From: RPQJ01 sp963778185
GTDB taxonomy: Bacteria; Pseudomonadota; Gammaproteobacteria; Steroidobacterales; Steroidobacteraceae
Assembly (NCBI GenBank): GCA_963778185.1
Contig: CAVZTF010000003.1
Coordinates: 1,302,001 to 1,366,000 of the forward strand
Direction: 5' to 3'
DNA: 64,000 nucleotides
The notes beneath the pieces are model-generated. The model did no database searches. It saw only the letters and a program-made list of their open reading frames with translations, and was not told the DNA's origin. The number at the start of each line of letters is the position of its first letter. Within the stretch, counting starts at the first letter, position 1. This document shows, piece after piece, positions 51,017 through 59,452 of the stretch. Position numbers and translations under genes: made by a program.

Positions 51017-51829
51017 TTACTTGCGGACGACGCTGAGCGTCGCCTTCTTGACCGAGCTGCCGTCGGCACCGCACTCGTACTTGAGCATGTCGTACTGCGC
51101 CTGCGCTTCCTCCGGCTTGCCCTCGCCCTTGCCCGCGAGGATGTCCATGAGCTCCGGATCGCAGTCGCTGTCGTTGCCGCCGCCGAAGCGATGCTGGCCC
51201 TCGAACTCGTTCGCGTTGCGGGTCAGCAGGTCATTCTTGTCCGGGAAGCCCTCGTTGGACTGAATGACGACCTGGTAGCCCCACTTCGAGGGGTCGCCGC
51301 CGCCGAGATCGGCCAGCTTTACCTTGCCGGTGATGGTCCGGCCGGCGCCCGTGGTACGCCGCGGGATCACGATGTCCGCCAGGAGGTCCGGGGCCTTGGC
51401 TTCAGCCTCCTTCGCGACGCGCGAAGCCGGCTGCGGCGAAAGGATCACCACCTTCTCCCAGGCGCTGTCCGGCGCGAAGTCGACGTTGAGGCCCGGCAGT
51501 CCCTGGGTGTGGCCTTTGCCGGCTACGCCGTCCGTGTCGATGAACACGAAGGCCATCACGGTCGCAAAGCCCACGCCCATGCCCCACGGGTCGGCGAGCT
51601 TGTCGTTGACCGTGACCTTGAAGTCCGGGCTGTCGCCGCCGGTGACTTCGAACTCGACGAGGTCGAAGGACCCTGGCGTGTACACGGCATCGGTCGGGTA
51701 CACGTAATTGCCGGGCCCCTTGTCATCACCGACCGGGTCCGTGAACTTGACGCCGTCCGCGCGTGCCGCGCCGGCCAGCGCTAATCCCACCGCGAGTGCA
51801 CAGAGCGAAATGCGAGCCTTGTTGTTCAT
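51017..51829 (-). CDS. Exported glucodextranase-C/DOMON-like protein
   Basis: A 270-residue exported protein (signal peptide ending GAARADG). It resembles the PF09985-type glucodextranase C-terminal module: KFTDPVGDDKGPGNYVYP (calcium-site-like start), FDLVEFEVTGG, VMAFVFIDTDG, WEKVVILSPQP and KWGYQVVIQSN. Such domains accompany starch and dextran enzymes. It lies between malG and the barrel gene. ATG 51829 is chosen; ATG 51835 is possible. A periplasmic or surface glucan-binding role is inferred. Confidence 0.82.
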   Translation of the reverse strand: MNNKARISLCALAVGLALAGAARADGVKFTDPVGDDKGPGNYVYPTDAVYTPGSFDLVEFEVTGGDSPDFKVTVNDKLADPWGMGVGFATVMAFVFIDTDGVAGKGHTQGLPGLNVDFAPDSAWEKVVILSPQPASRVAKEAEAKAPDLLADIVIPRRTTGAGRTITGKVKLADLGGGDPSKWGYQVVIQSNEGFPDKNDLLTRNANEFEGQHRFGGGNDSDCDPELMDILAGKGEGKPEEAQAQYDMLKYECGADGSSVKKATLSVVRK

Positions 51830-51849
51830 GAGCATCGATCCCCTATTGG

Positions 51850-52737
51850 TCATCCCTTGACGCCGCCGGCCGTGAGCCCGGAGACGAGGTATTTCTGCAG
51901 GAACAGGAACAGCACGACGACCGGCACCGACACGATGATCGATCCGGCCGCGAAATAACCCCACTGCGAGGTAAACCCTCCCACGAAGAACTTGAGCCCC
52001 ACCGGCGCCGTGTATCTCGATTCCTCTTCGAGGAACGTCGCCGCAAGGATGAACTCGTTCCATCCCGTCATGAACGAGAACAGCGCGGTGACCGCCACCG
52101 CGGGCTTGGCCAGGGGCAGGATGATCCTGAAGAAGATCGTCTGCCGCGAGGCCCCGTCCATGATGGCCGACTCCTCGATCTCGAGCGGGATCGTATCGAA
52201 GTATCCCTTCAGCATCCATACGCAGAAGGGGATGGCGGTGACCGAGTAGACCAGCACCAGGCCGATGAACGAGTTCCCGAGCTTCAGCCAGCTCACGATG
52301 ATGATGTAGAGCGGCACCAGCAGCAGGGTGCCGGGGAACATCTGGGAGACCAGGAAGGACATCATCCCCGCCCGGCGCCCCGGGAAGCGGAACCGCGAGA
52401 ACGCGTATGCTGCAGTGCAAGCAAGAAACACGCCCACCACCGTCGTGGCGGTCGCCACGATGGCGCTGTTGAGGAGCCAGGTGAGGAATGGCTGCTCCGT
52501 CAGCACGTCCACGAAGTTCGCCAACGAGAGGGTCTCCGGCCAGGGAATCACGGCCCGCAGGCGGTCGACGAAGCCAGGGTCGGAAGGCACGTCCGCGAAC
52601 GCGAGATTCTGGGTGCCCGAGAAGGCGACGCTGATCACCCACAGCACCGGGTAGATGGCCACCAGGGTGAACAGGACCAGGAACACGTGGAGCAGCACGT
52701 GGCTCCGGTCGGCCTTGCCTGCCCAGCTGCCCTTCAT
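51850..52737 (-). CDS. malG: Maltodextrin ABC transporter permease MalG
   Basis: A 295-residue permease with six membrane spans. The EAA coupling loop reads EESAIMDGASRQTIFFRIIL followed by LPLAKP; the first span is LLHVFLVLFTLVAIYPVLWV and the last part is VLFLFLQKYLVSGLTAGGVKG. It pairs with MalF, with which it shares an ATGA overlap, and with MalK. Spacing and order match other carbohydrate ABC systems. Confidence 0.94.
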   Translation of the reverse strand: MKGSWAGKADRSHVLLHVFLVLFTLVAIYPVLWVISVAFSGTQNLAFADVPSDPGFVDRLRAVIPWPETLSLANFVDVLTEQPFLTWLLNSAIVATATTVVGVFLACTAAYAFSRFRFPGRRAGMMSFLVSQMFPGTLLLVPLYIIIVSWLKLGNSFIGLVLVYSVTAIPFCVWMLKGYFDTIPLEIEESAIMDGASRQTIFFRIILPLAKPAVAVTALFSFMTGWNEFILAATFLEEESRYTAPVGLKFFVGGFTSQWGYFAAGSIIVSVPVVVLFLFLQKYLVSGLTAGGVKG

Positions 52738-54764
52738 GTGTGGACCGCCTCCGTGGCCCGGGTCATCCTGGTCTGGAACACCCCGTACACCAGCAGGATC
52801 AGGAAGATCACCGTGGAGTACGCCGCCGAATAGGCGTAACGATACTCCTCGAAGGCGATCTTGTAGGCCTTGGTGATCAGGATCTCGTTGGCGCCGGCCG
52901 GCTCGCCGCCCGAGACCAGGTAGATCACGTTGAACATGTTGAAGGTCCACACCACCGACAGGATCACCGCCGGCACCAGGGTGGGCTTGAGGAGCGGCAT
53001 CGTGATGCGCCAGAACTGCTGGCGGCGGGTGGCGCCCTCGACCGTGGCCGCCTCGTACATGTCGGCGGAAATAGACTGCAGGCCGCCCAGGATCACCACC
53101 ATCATGAACGGGAAGCTCAGCCAGCCGTTGGTCGCCAGCCCCGTGATGAACGAGCTGAAGACCCCGTCGAACCACGCGACGGGCTCGCCGCCGAACATCT
53201 GGATCGCCTGGTTGATGGCGCCGAACTGCTGGTGGAACAGGGCCTTCCAGATCAAGGCGGTGATGTAGTTCGGGATCGCCCACGGCAGGATCAGCAGCAC
53301 GCGGTAGATCGCCTTGAACCTGAGCCCGGGCGTGTTGAGCGTCAGCGCTAGAATCATCCCGAGGGTGACGCCCAGGGCCACGTTGGACACTGTCCAGCAA
53401 ATCGTGATGAACAGCGTCCAGTAGAAGTTCTGGTAGTTGATCACCCAGCCTTCGGCCGCGCGCTTCGCGACATCGACGTCACCGATGATGTCGACGTAGT
53501 TCTGCAGCCCGACGAAAAGCTCGGTCAACGGCTGGTTGGTGTTGAAGATGGTCTGCCCGGTGAACGACAGCGTGATGCCGTAGATGAACGGGAAGAACAC
53601 CAGCACGAGCATGCCCACCATGGCAGGCGTCACGTACAGGTAGGCGTACTTGTACTCGACCAGCGTCTCGCGGAGCTTGCGCGCGGCGCCGAGCGCGAAG
53701 AAGGCGAGGATCACGGCGCCGAGCACCCAGTTGCCCCACATGGCCCTGGCGACCGGCGCGCGGAAGGCGTCGAGCACTTTTGCAGCCGCCGCCTCGTCTG
53801 TCCGTCCATCCGCGAACAGCAGGCCGCGCGGACGCTGGAACTCATCCACGTCCCAGGGGTTCGGCGCCCCGCCGCCGTCGGTGACTGCGTCCGCCGACGC
53901 GCCGCCGACGCGGGCTCGCAGTTCCTGGTACGACTGCGCGACCTCGGCATTGCCGCCCATCGCAAGCGAGTCGAGGCCCGCAAGCGTGCGGCTCGAGTAG
54001 TAGTACCAGGCGGCCGAGAAGAGGCCGAGGGCGATGGCGAACAGCACCCAGCGCGCGGTGCGGGACTGCAGTCCCGTGCGGCCCCTGGCGAGCAGCACGA
54101 TCGCGCCGAAGACCACGACCGGCAGCAGCACGAGCAGGGCGAGGGGCACCGGCGCGCGCGCGCCCACCGCCGCCACGGCCTCGGGTGCGTCGTGCTGCAC
54201 GAAGCCCGCGATCTCGCCTTCCGACAGGTACGGCACCGTGACGCGGATGCGTCCCGGCGCCGGCCGGGAGACTTCGATCTGCGGCTTGCGGAACACGCCC
54301 TCCGCGCGGTTCGTGTCCGCGGCGGCGCGCAATTCCTGCCCGAGGTCGAACAGCCACTTCTCCTCGCGGCCCAGGCGTCGCGGCAGCTCGCCCTGCAGGT
54401 CGGCCGGGTGGGTGGAGGCCAGCAGCTGCGCCCCGCCGAGGCGCACGACGCGAATGGCATCCTCGCCGGGCGAGCGAGCGACCCAGTCGGCCACCGCCGA
54501 CTGCAGGCTCGCCGGATCGTCCGGCGCCTGCGCGATCCTCGCCGCCACCAGTTCGGCGAGCGCGGAGCCTTCCAGGACTACCGTGCGCGCCTGCTGCCCG
54601 GCGACGAGCCGCGTGGCCGCCTGGCGGTGGAACCAGTTGCCGAGCAGCGCGCCGGCCAGCAGCGCGAGCAGCAGGCCGATCGCGGCCGGCTGCAGCAGGA
54701 CCGACCACGCGCCCCGCTCGGGTGCGCGCCGCTTGCCTTCGCGTAGATGCGGCAGCTCGCTCAT
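52734..54764 (-). CDS. malF: MalF-type permease with large N-terminal extension
   Basis: A 676-residue permease, much longer than usual sugar permeases. The last ~300 residues are the MalF core with TM helices and the EAA loop YEAATVEGATRRQQFWRITM. The first ~370 residues carry an extra membrane span (PAAIGLLLALLAGALLGNWF), a periplasmic ~165-residue domain (about 45-210, with EIAGFVQHDAP at its end), two more spans and a second extracytoplasmic segment (~265-345). The first domain looks like a CHASE/Cache-type sensor or a substrate-interaction domain rather than the enteric P2 loop. ATGA overlaps link it to malE and malG. Confidence 0.9.
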   Translation of the reverse strand: MSELPHLREGKRRAPERGAWSVLLQPAAIGLLLALLAGALLGNWFHRQAATRLVAGQQARTVVLEGSALAELVAARIAQAPDDPASLQSAVADWVARSPGEDAIRVVRLGGAQLLASTHPADLQGELPRRLGREEKWLFDLGQELRAAADTNRAEGVFRKPQIEVSRPAPGRIRVTVPYLSEGEIAGFVQHDAPEAVAAVGARAPVPLALLVLLPVVVFGAIVLLARGRTGLQSRTARWVLFAIALGLFSAAWYYYSSRTLAGLDSLAMGGNAEVAQSYQELRARVGGASADAVTDGGGAPNPWDVDEFQRPRGLLFADGRTDEAAAAKVLDAFRAPVARAMWGNWVLGAVILAFFALGAARKLRETLVEYKYAYLYVTPAMVGMLVLVFFPFIYGITLSFTGQTIFNTNQPLTELFVGLQNYVDIIGDVDVAKRAAEGWVINYQNFYWTLFITICWTVSNVALGVTLGMILALTLNTPGLRFKAIYRVLLILPWAIPNYITALIWKALFHQQFGAINQAIQMFGGEPVAWFDGVFSSFITGLATNGWLSFPFMMVVILGGLQSISADMYEAATVEGATRRQQFWRITMPLLKPTLVPAVILSVVWTFNMFNVIYLVSGGEPAGANEILITKAYKIAFEEYRYAYSAAYSTVIFLILLVYGVFQTRMTRATEAVHT

Positions 54765-55999
54765 TTACCCTTGCGCAGCTTCCCGATGTTCGTCTGCACG
54801 GTTTCCTGGGCTTCCTTGAGCGCCACCTCGGGCGTCGCCGAGCCCTTCACGATCTTGTTCATGGCGGTCGTGACCGGCGACCACATGAGCGTCATCTCGG
54901 CGTAGTTCGGCATCGGCACCGCCGTGTCGAGCTGCTTGCGGAAGCCCTGCAGGGTCGGGTTCTTCATCACGCGCGGGTCCTCGTAGACCGCCTTGTTGGT
55001 CGGCAGCTGCCCGCCCTCGAGCGCGAGCACGATGGCCGCATCCCTGGACACCAGGTATTCCGCGAACGCGTATGCGGCTTCCTTGCTCGCCGAGCCCGCG
55101 GAGACGTACACGCCCTCGACCGTGAGCCACGGGCGCATCGGCTTGCCGCCGGCCTCGTTGACCGTCGGCAGCGGCGCGATGGCGTACTTAACCTTGTCCT
55201 GTACCTCGCCGAGGAACCACGGGCCCGAGAACACGATGGCGGCCTTGCCCTCGTTGAACAGGCTCGCGATCAGCGTCGAGGACGGGTCGGCCGGGAGGAT
55301 GCCGTCCTTCCTGTACCACTTGAGCATCGTCTTCACGGCGGCGACGTTCTGCGCCGAATCGATCACCGGCACGGGGCCCGGCGCGAACACCTGCCCGCCG
55401 TACGCGTTCATGAGCGCGGCGTGGAAGAAATAGTTCGAGTACTCGTAGGCGAGGCCGAAGCGCCCGGTGGAAGCGTCGGTCATGCCCTTCGCGAGCTTGA
55501 CGAGCTCGGCCGTGGTCTTCGGCGGCGCCTTCACCAGCGCCGTGTTGTAGATCATGGCGATGCTCTTGTAGTTGAGCGGCAGGCCGTACACGGTGTCCCG
55601 ATAGGTCATCGCCGGCATCATCCCGGGCACGAGTTGCGCCGTGACCTTGTCGTCCAGGAAGAAGTCGATGGGCTCGATGGTCTGGCCCGCCTCCACCCAG
55701 CCGCCGAGGCGGTCCTGCGCGAAGATGAAGACGTCGGGCCCCTTGCCGCGCGGCACCGAGGCCGTGATCTTGTCGGCGTAGGCGTCGTAGGGCACGGCCA
55801 GCGTCTTGACCACGGCGCTCTTCTGCTTCGCGTTGTATTGCGCCACCACCTTCTCGAAGGCGGCCTTCTCGTCACCTCGGTAGGCGTGCCACACGGTGAG
55901 CTCGGTCGCGGCCTCGGCGACCGGGGCCGCGGCGAACGCCGCCGCCGCGAGCACCACGCCGAGGAGCCCGTCCGTCCAACGCCTGATGTTCCGACTCAT
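54761..55999 (-). CDS. malE: Maltodextrin ABC transporter substrate-binding protein
   Basis: A 412-residue periplasmic binding protein with a signal peptide (GVVLAAAAFAAAPVAEA). The mature part starts TELTVWHAYRGDEKAAFEKV and has DVFIFAQDRLGGW and GQLPTNKAVYED, patterns of MalE-like binding proteins. It is the solute receptor for the MalFGK system. The stop overlaps the malF ATG, giving coupled synthesis. Confidence 0.94.
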   Translation of the reverse strand: MSRNIRRWTDGLLGVVLAAAAFAAAPVAEAATELTVWHAYRGDEKAAFEKVVAQYNAKQKSAVVKTLAVPYDAYADKITASVPRGKGPDVFIFAQDRLGGWVEAGQTIEPIDFFLDDKVTAQLVPGMMPAMTYRDTVYGLPLNYKSIAMIYNTALVKAPPKTTAELVKLAKGMTDASTGRFGLAYEYSNYFFHAALMNAYGGQVFAPGPVPVIDSAQNVAAVKTMLKWYRKDGILPADPSSTLIASLFNEGKAAIVFSGPWFLGEVQDKVKYAIAPLPTVNEAGGKPMRPWLTVEGVYVSAGSASKEAAYAFAEYLVSRDAAIVLALEGGQLPTNKAVYEDPRVMKNPTLQGFRKQLDTAVPMPNYAEMTLMWSPVTTAMNKIVKGSATPEVALKEAQETVQTNIGKLRKGK

Positions 56000-56031
56000 G
56001 TGCCTGTCTCCGCTGGTTGCGGCCGCCCGGC

Positions 56032-57144
56032 TCAGCCCGGCAACCGCTGTTCGGTCTGTGGATCGAATAGATGCATGGCGTCGCAGTTCATGGCGAGGTC
56101 GACCTGCTCGCCGAATCCCGGGATGCGGTGCGCGCCGAGCTTGGCGATGACGATGTCCTCGCCGCAGCGGAAGTGCACGATGACCTCGTGGCCGATCGTC
56201 TCGACGATCTCGACGGGGCCGCCGAGCGGCGCGGTGCTTGCCCAGGCATGCGCGCCAGCTTCGCCGACGTGCTCCGGACGCACGCCCATGAGCAGTTCGC
56301 GGCCCGCGTGGGGCTTCACTCCCGCGCGCCAGTTCTCCGGCACGGGCGTGGCGAAGCCGCTCGCCTGCAGCCGGGTGCCGTCCGCGCTCACCTTCGTCTT
56401 CACCATGTTCATGTTGGGCGTGCCGATGAACTTCGCGACGAACACGTTCTGCGGCCGGTCGTAGAGTTCGAGCGGCGTGCCGACCTGCTTCAGGTTCGAC
56501 TTGCGCTCCTTGCCCATGGGCGCGAGCACGGCGATGCGGTGGCCGAGCGTCATGGCCTCGACCTGGTCGTGCGTCACGTAAACCGTCGTCGTCCGGAGCT
56601 TGTGCTGCAGCTTCGAGATCTCGGCGCGCATCTGCACGCGCAGTTCCGCATCGAGGTTCGAGAGCGGCTCGTCGAAGAGGAACACGGAGGGCTTGCGCAC
56701 TATCGCGCGGCCGAGCGCCACGCGCTGGCGCTGCCCGCCCGAGAGCGCCTTGGGCTTGCGGTCGAGCAGCGGCTTCAACCCCAGGATGCCGGCGGCCTCG
56801 TCCACCAGCCTGTCGATCTCGGCCTCGGGCATCTTGCGGATCCGCAGGCCGAAGGCGATGTTCTCGCGCACGGTCATGTGCGGATAGAGCGCATAGCTCT
56901 GGAAGACCATCGCGACGTCGCGATCCTTGGGGTGGACGTCGTTCACCACGCGGTCGCCGATGACGAGCGTGCCGGCACTGGGCTCCTCGAGGCCGGCGAT
57001 CATGCGCAGCGCGGTGGACTTGCCGCAGCCCGACGGGCCGACGAACACCATCAGCTCTTGGTCGTGGATCTCGAGGTCGAGGTTCTCGATGACGCTTACG
57101 TCGCCGAAGCGCTTCGCGATCCCCTGGAATGCAATTCGAGCCAT
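56032..57144 (-). CDS. malK: Sugar ABC transporter ATPase MalK/UgpC-type
   Basis: A 370-residue ATPase. Walker A is GPSGCGKST, the signature is LSGGQRQRVALGRA, Walker B is VFLFDEPLSNLD and the switch His is in YVTHDQVEAM. A C-terminal TOBE/regulatory domain (~240-370) is present, ending LMGVRPEHVG and VDLAMNCDAMHLFDP. In this family it couples ATP hydrolysis to MalFG and may interact with regulators. It lies four bases after the amylase gene. Confidence 0.94.
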   Translation of the reverse strand: MARIAFQGIAKRFGDVSVIENLDLEIHDQELMVFVGPSGCGKSTALRMIAGLEEPSAGTLVIGDRVVNDVHPKDRDVAMVFQSYALYPHMTVRENIAFGLRIRKMPEAEIDRLVDEAAGILGLKPLLDRKPKALSGGQRQRVALGRAIVRKPSVFLFDEPLSNLDAELRVQMRAEISKLQHKLRTTTVYVTHDQVEAMTLGHRIAVLAPMGKERKSNLKQVGTPLELYDRPQNVFVAKFIGTPNMNMVKTKVSADGTRLQASGFATPVPENWRAGVKPHAGRELLMGVRPEHVGEAGAHAWASTAPLGGPVEIVETIGHEVIVHFRCGEDIVIAKLGAHRIPGFGEQVDLAMNCDAMHLFDPQTEQRLPG

Positions 57145-57148
57145 GACT

Positions 57149-58738
57149 TCAGCGCCTCAGGTAGATGCGGGCTTGCCGCGGCGGCACGACGACCTCGAGC
57201 TGGCCGGCCGCGACCGATGCGCTCGCCCCGGTGACGGCTTCGCCGATCGCGGCGTCGGTCCAGGCCGCGGGCGCCTCGACGCGCGCGCTGGCCTCGGTCC
57301 TGCCGCGGTTGACGGCCACCACGACCACGTTGCCGGCCGATTCGTCCGCCCGCTCGAAGACGAGCAGGTCGCCGTCCGCGGCGAGTCGCCGGAACGACCC
57401 GCGGGACAGCGCCGTGTTCTGTCGGCGCGTTTCGATCAGCTTGCGGTAGTAGGCGCGCAGGTCCTCGTCGCGCCGCACGCCCTTGCCCGGCCACACGGCA
57501 CGCTTGCCCCAGGGCATGTCGTTGCGGTTCAGGGGCCACACGCTGCCATCCCGCGCCACTTCCTCGCCGTAGTAAATCGTGGGAATCCCCACCGACGTCA
57601 TCTGCAGTGCCACGCAAAGGCGGAACGCATCCTCGTCGCCCTGCAGGTTGTAGAGCGACATCGGTTCGTCGTGCGAGGACAGATAGTGCGCGAGCAGGTA
57701 GCCGGCTCGTACCTTGTGCCGCTTCTCGAGGTAGGAGGCGAAGGCGATGGCCCGCCCCTTGCCCTGCACGAAGCTCTCGCAGCTGCCCTTGAACGTGAAA
57801 TCGAAGCCGGCGTCCATCTCGTCGTGCGCGAAGTACTCGTCGAGCACGGTCGCGGACCCGCCCCACACTTCGCCGAGCAGGAAGAAGTCCGGGCTCACCC
57901 GCTCGCGCGTCTCGCGGCGATGGCGCCGCCAGAACTCGTGCTCGACGTGCTTGACCGTGTCGAGGCGGAAGCCGTCGAGACCGGTGCGGCTGGCGAGCCC
58001 GAGGTGGGCCGCGAGCAGGTAGTCCTGCACCTCGGGCATCTCGGTGCGCAGGTCGGGCAGGCCCCCGACCTGGCAGCGCAGCTCGTCCACCGCGCAGTCC
58101 ACGGGCCGGGTGCGCACCCAAGCGGCGGTCGCCGGGTTCTTGAGGTATTTCGCGTCGTAGCCCGCGTGGTTGTAGACCACGTCGAGCAGCACCTTGATGC
58201 CGCGGGCGTGTGCCGCGTCGACGAGCTGCTTCAGGTCACCCTCGGTGCCGAAGCGCGGGTCGAGGGTGCCGAAGTCGTCCGCCCAGTAGCCGTGGAACGC
58301 GCAGTGCTCGAACCACCCGCCCGCGACTGCAACGCCGGTGGGCGGCTGCGAGGGCGGGCAGTAATCCACCTGCCGGACGAGCGGCGTGATCCAGATCGCC
58401 GTCGCACCGAGACTCGCAATCTCGTCGAGCTGCGCCGCGAGTCCGCGCAGGTCGCCGCCGTGGAAGCCGCCCGGATTGGCGCGGTCGACGTTGGTGTTGT
58501 TGGCGCCCGAGCCGTCGGCAAACCGGTCGAGCACGACGAAGTAGAGTACGGCGTCGGACCAGTCACGCTGCGGCTGGACCTGGACGGACGCACCCGAGGC
58601 CGCCGGCGTGGTCCCGCCGTCCGGAAGGCTGCCGCAACCCGCCAGCAGCAGCGCAATCAGCGCGCACGGAATCCACCGTCCGGGCGACCCGAACTGCCAG
58701 GCCTGAGAACGCACTCCCTGGTTCCTGTTCCCGCGCAT
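57149..58738 (-). CDS. Lipoprotein alpha-amylase (GH13)
   Basis: A 529-residue glycoside hydrolase family 13 enzyme exported as a lipoprotein (IPCALIALLLAGCGS). Catalytic residues: nucleophile Asp in GFRLDTVKHVEHEFW, Glu in FFLLGEVWGG and Asp in YLSSHDEPMSL. Other signatures are VLLDVVYNHAG and DRFADGSGANN. It would degrade starch or maltodextrin at the cell surface or in the periplasm. The start is uncertain: ATG 58738 is chosen, while GTG 58714 has an AGGA-type site. It heads the operon; the 153-base gap upstream should hold the promoter. Confidence 0.92.
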   Translation of the reverse strand: MRGNRNQGVRSQAWQFGSPGRWIPCALIALLLAGCGSLPDGGTTPAASGASVQVQPQRDWSDAVLYFVVLDRFADGSGANNTNVDRANPGGFHGGDLRGLAAQLDEIASLGATAIWITPLVRQVDYCPPSQPPTGVAVAGGWFEHCAFHGYWADDFGTLDPRFGTEGDLKQLVDAAHARGIKVLLDVVYNHAGYDAKYLKNPATAAWVRTRPVDCAVDELRCQVGGLPDLRTEMPEVQDYLLAAHLGLASRTGLDGFRLDTVKHVEHEFWRRHRRETRERVSPDFFLLGEVWGGSATVLDEYFAHDEMDAGFDFTFKGSCESFVQGKGRAIAFASYLEKRHKVRAGYLLAHYLSSHDEPMSLYNLQGDEDAFRLCVALQMTSVGIPTIYYGEEVARDGSVWPLNRNDMPWGKRAVWPGKGVRRDEDLRAYYRKLIETRRQNTALSRGSFRRLAADGDLLVFERADESAGNVVVVAVNRGRTEASARVEAPAAWTDAAIGEAVTGASASVAAGQLEVVVPPRQARIYLRR

Positions 58739-58891
58739 CTCCAGCGCCGACCGTTTGTTGTAGTTGTGCCGCGGCCGCACCACGACGTGCCAGCGTTGCA
58801 CGGTGCATCGCAAAAAATCAACCCTGCACAAACCCTTGCCGCGGCTGCACCAGCGCCGCCGCGAGCGACCTGGACCGGTGATCCTGCGGGC

Positions 58892-59044
58892 TCAGAAAAC
58901 CGTGTAGATGAGCGAGGCGAGGGCGGACTGCTGGCTCACGACGACGAGTCCGCCGAGCAACAGCAGCACGAGGATGATGGGCAGCAGCCAGAACTTCTTC
59001 CGCACCCGCATGAACTGCCAGAGGTCGCGCAGGAACTCGCCCAT
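58892..59044 (-). CDS. DUF5989-like small membrane protein
   Basis: A 50-residue protein with one hydrophobic segment: MGEFLRDLWQFMRVRKKFW then LLPIILVLLLLGGLVVV and a final SALASLIYTVF. This is the pattern of DUF5989 proteins, which are often found next to SxtJ-like proteins and carbamoyltransferases. It begins at the base before the SxtJ-like stop and follows it directly. Function is unknown; a membrane partner of the module is likely. Confidence 0.8.
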   Translation of the reverse strand: MGEFLRDLWQFMRVRKKFWLLPIILVLLLLGGLVVVSQQSALASLIYTVF

Positions 59045-59449
59045 CTAGAAAGGCTCCTCGAGGCGCGTGTCGTGCCCGGGCGCGACCTTGATGCGATAGG
59101 TCTCGAGGTCGCGCTGGAAGCCGCTGCGGTATTGCAGTCGGCCGAGCACGCGCAGCGCCAGTCCGATGGGCAGCAGGATGCCAAAGAACACGGCACCCAG
59201 CAGCACCCACGTGTTGATGAAGCCGATCACGCGGGCGATCGGCATCCAGGCCCGGTGCAACGGCAGGATGGAGGGCGGCCAGGCCAGCCCTCCCAATACG
59301 AGGACGGCGCCCGCGATCAACGGCCACGCGGGTCGGGGACGATCGCCGAGCCACGGCAGCAGGCCCCAGAAGACCATGACCACCATGAAGGCGAAACCGA
59401 GTCCGAATGCCCGCAGTTCTCGTCTGTCGTGGCGGGCGAGCGTGCGCAC
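59045..59449 (-). CDS. SxtJ-family membrane protein
   Basis: A 134-residue protein with about four hydrophobic segments (GLGFAFMVVMVFWGLLPWL, LIAGAVLVLGGLAW and two around FINTWVLLGAVFFGILLPIG). It matches the SxtJ family, named from the saxitoxin cluster where it lies beside the carbamoyltransferase SxtI. The C terminus RSGFQRDLETYRIKVAPGH is cytoplasmic by charge. GTG 59449 lies three bases after the carbamoyltransferase stop. Role unknown; perhaps anchors the carbamoyltransferase to the membrane. Confidence 0.82.
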   Translation of the reverse strand: MRTLARHDRRELRAFGLGFAFMVVMVFWGLLPWLGDRPRPAWPLIAGAVLVLGGLAWPPSILPLHRAWMPIARVIGFINTWVLLGAVFFGILLPIGLALRVLGRLQYRSGFQRDLETYRIKVAPGHDTRLEEPF

Positions 59450-59452
59450 GAT

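Noticed and set aside
58797..58807. TGCAC-G-GTGCA palindrome upstream of the amylase as a LacI/MalR operator
   Set aside because: Only 11 bp, GC-rich and without a second copy; no LacI-type regulator gene is in the window to support it.
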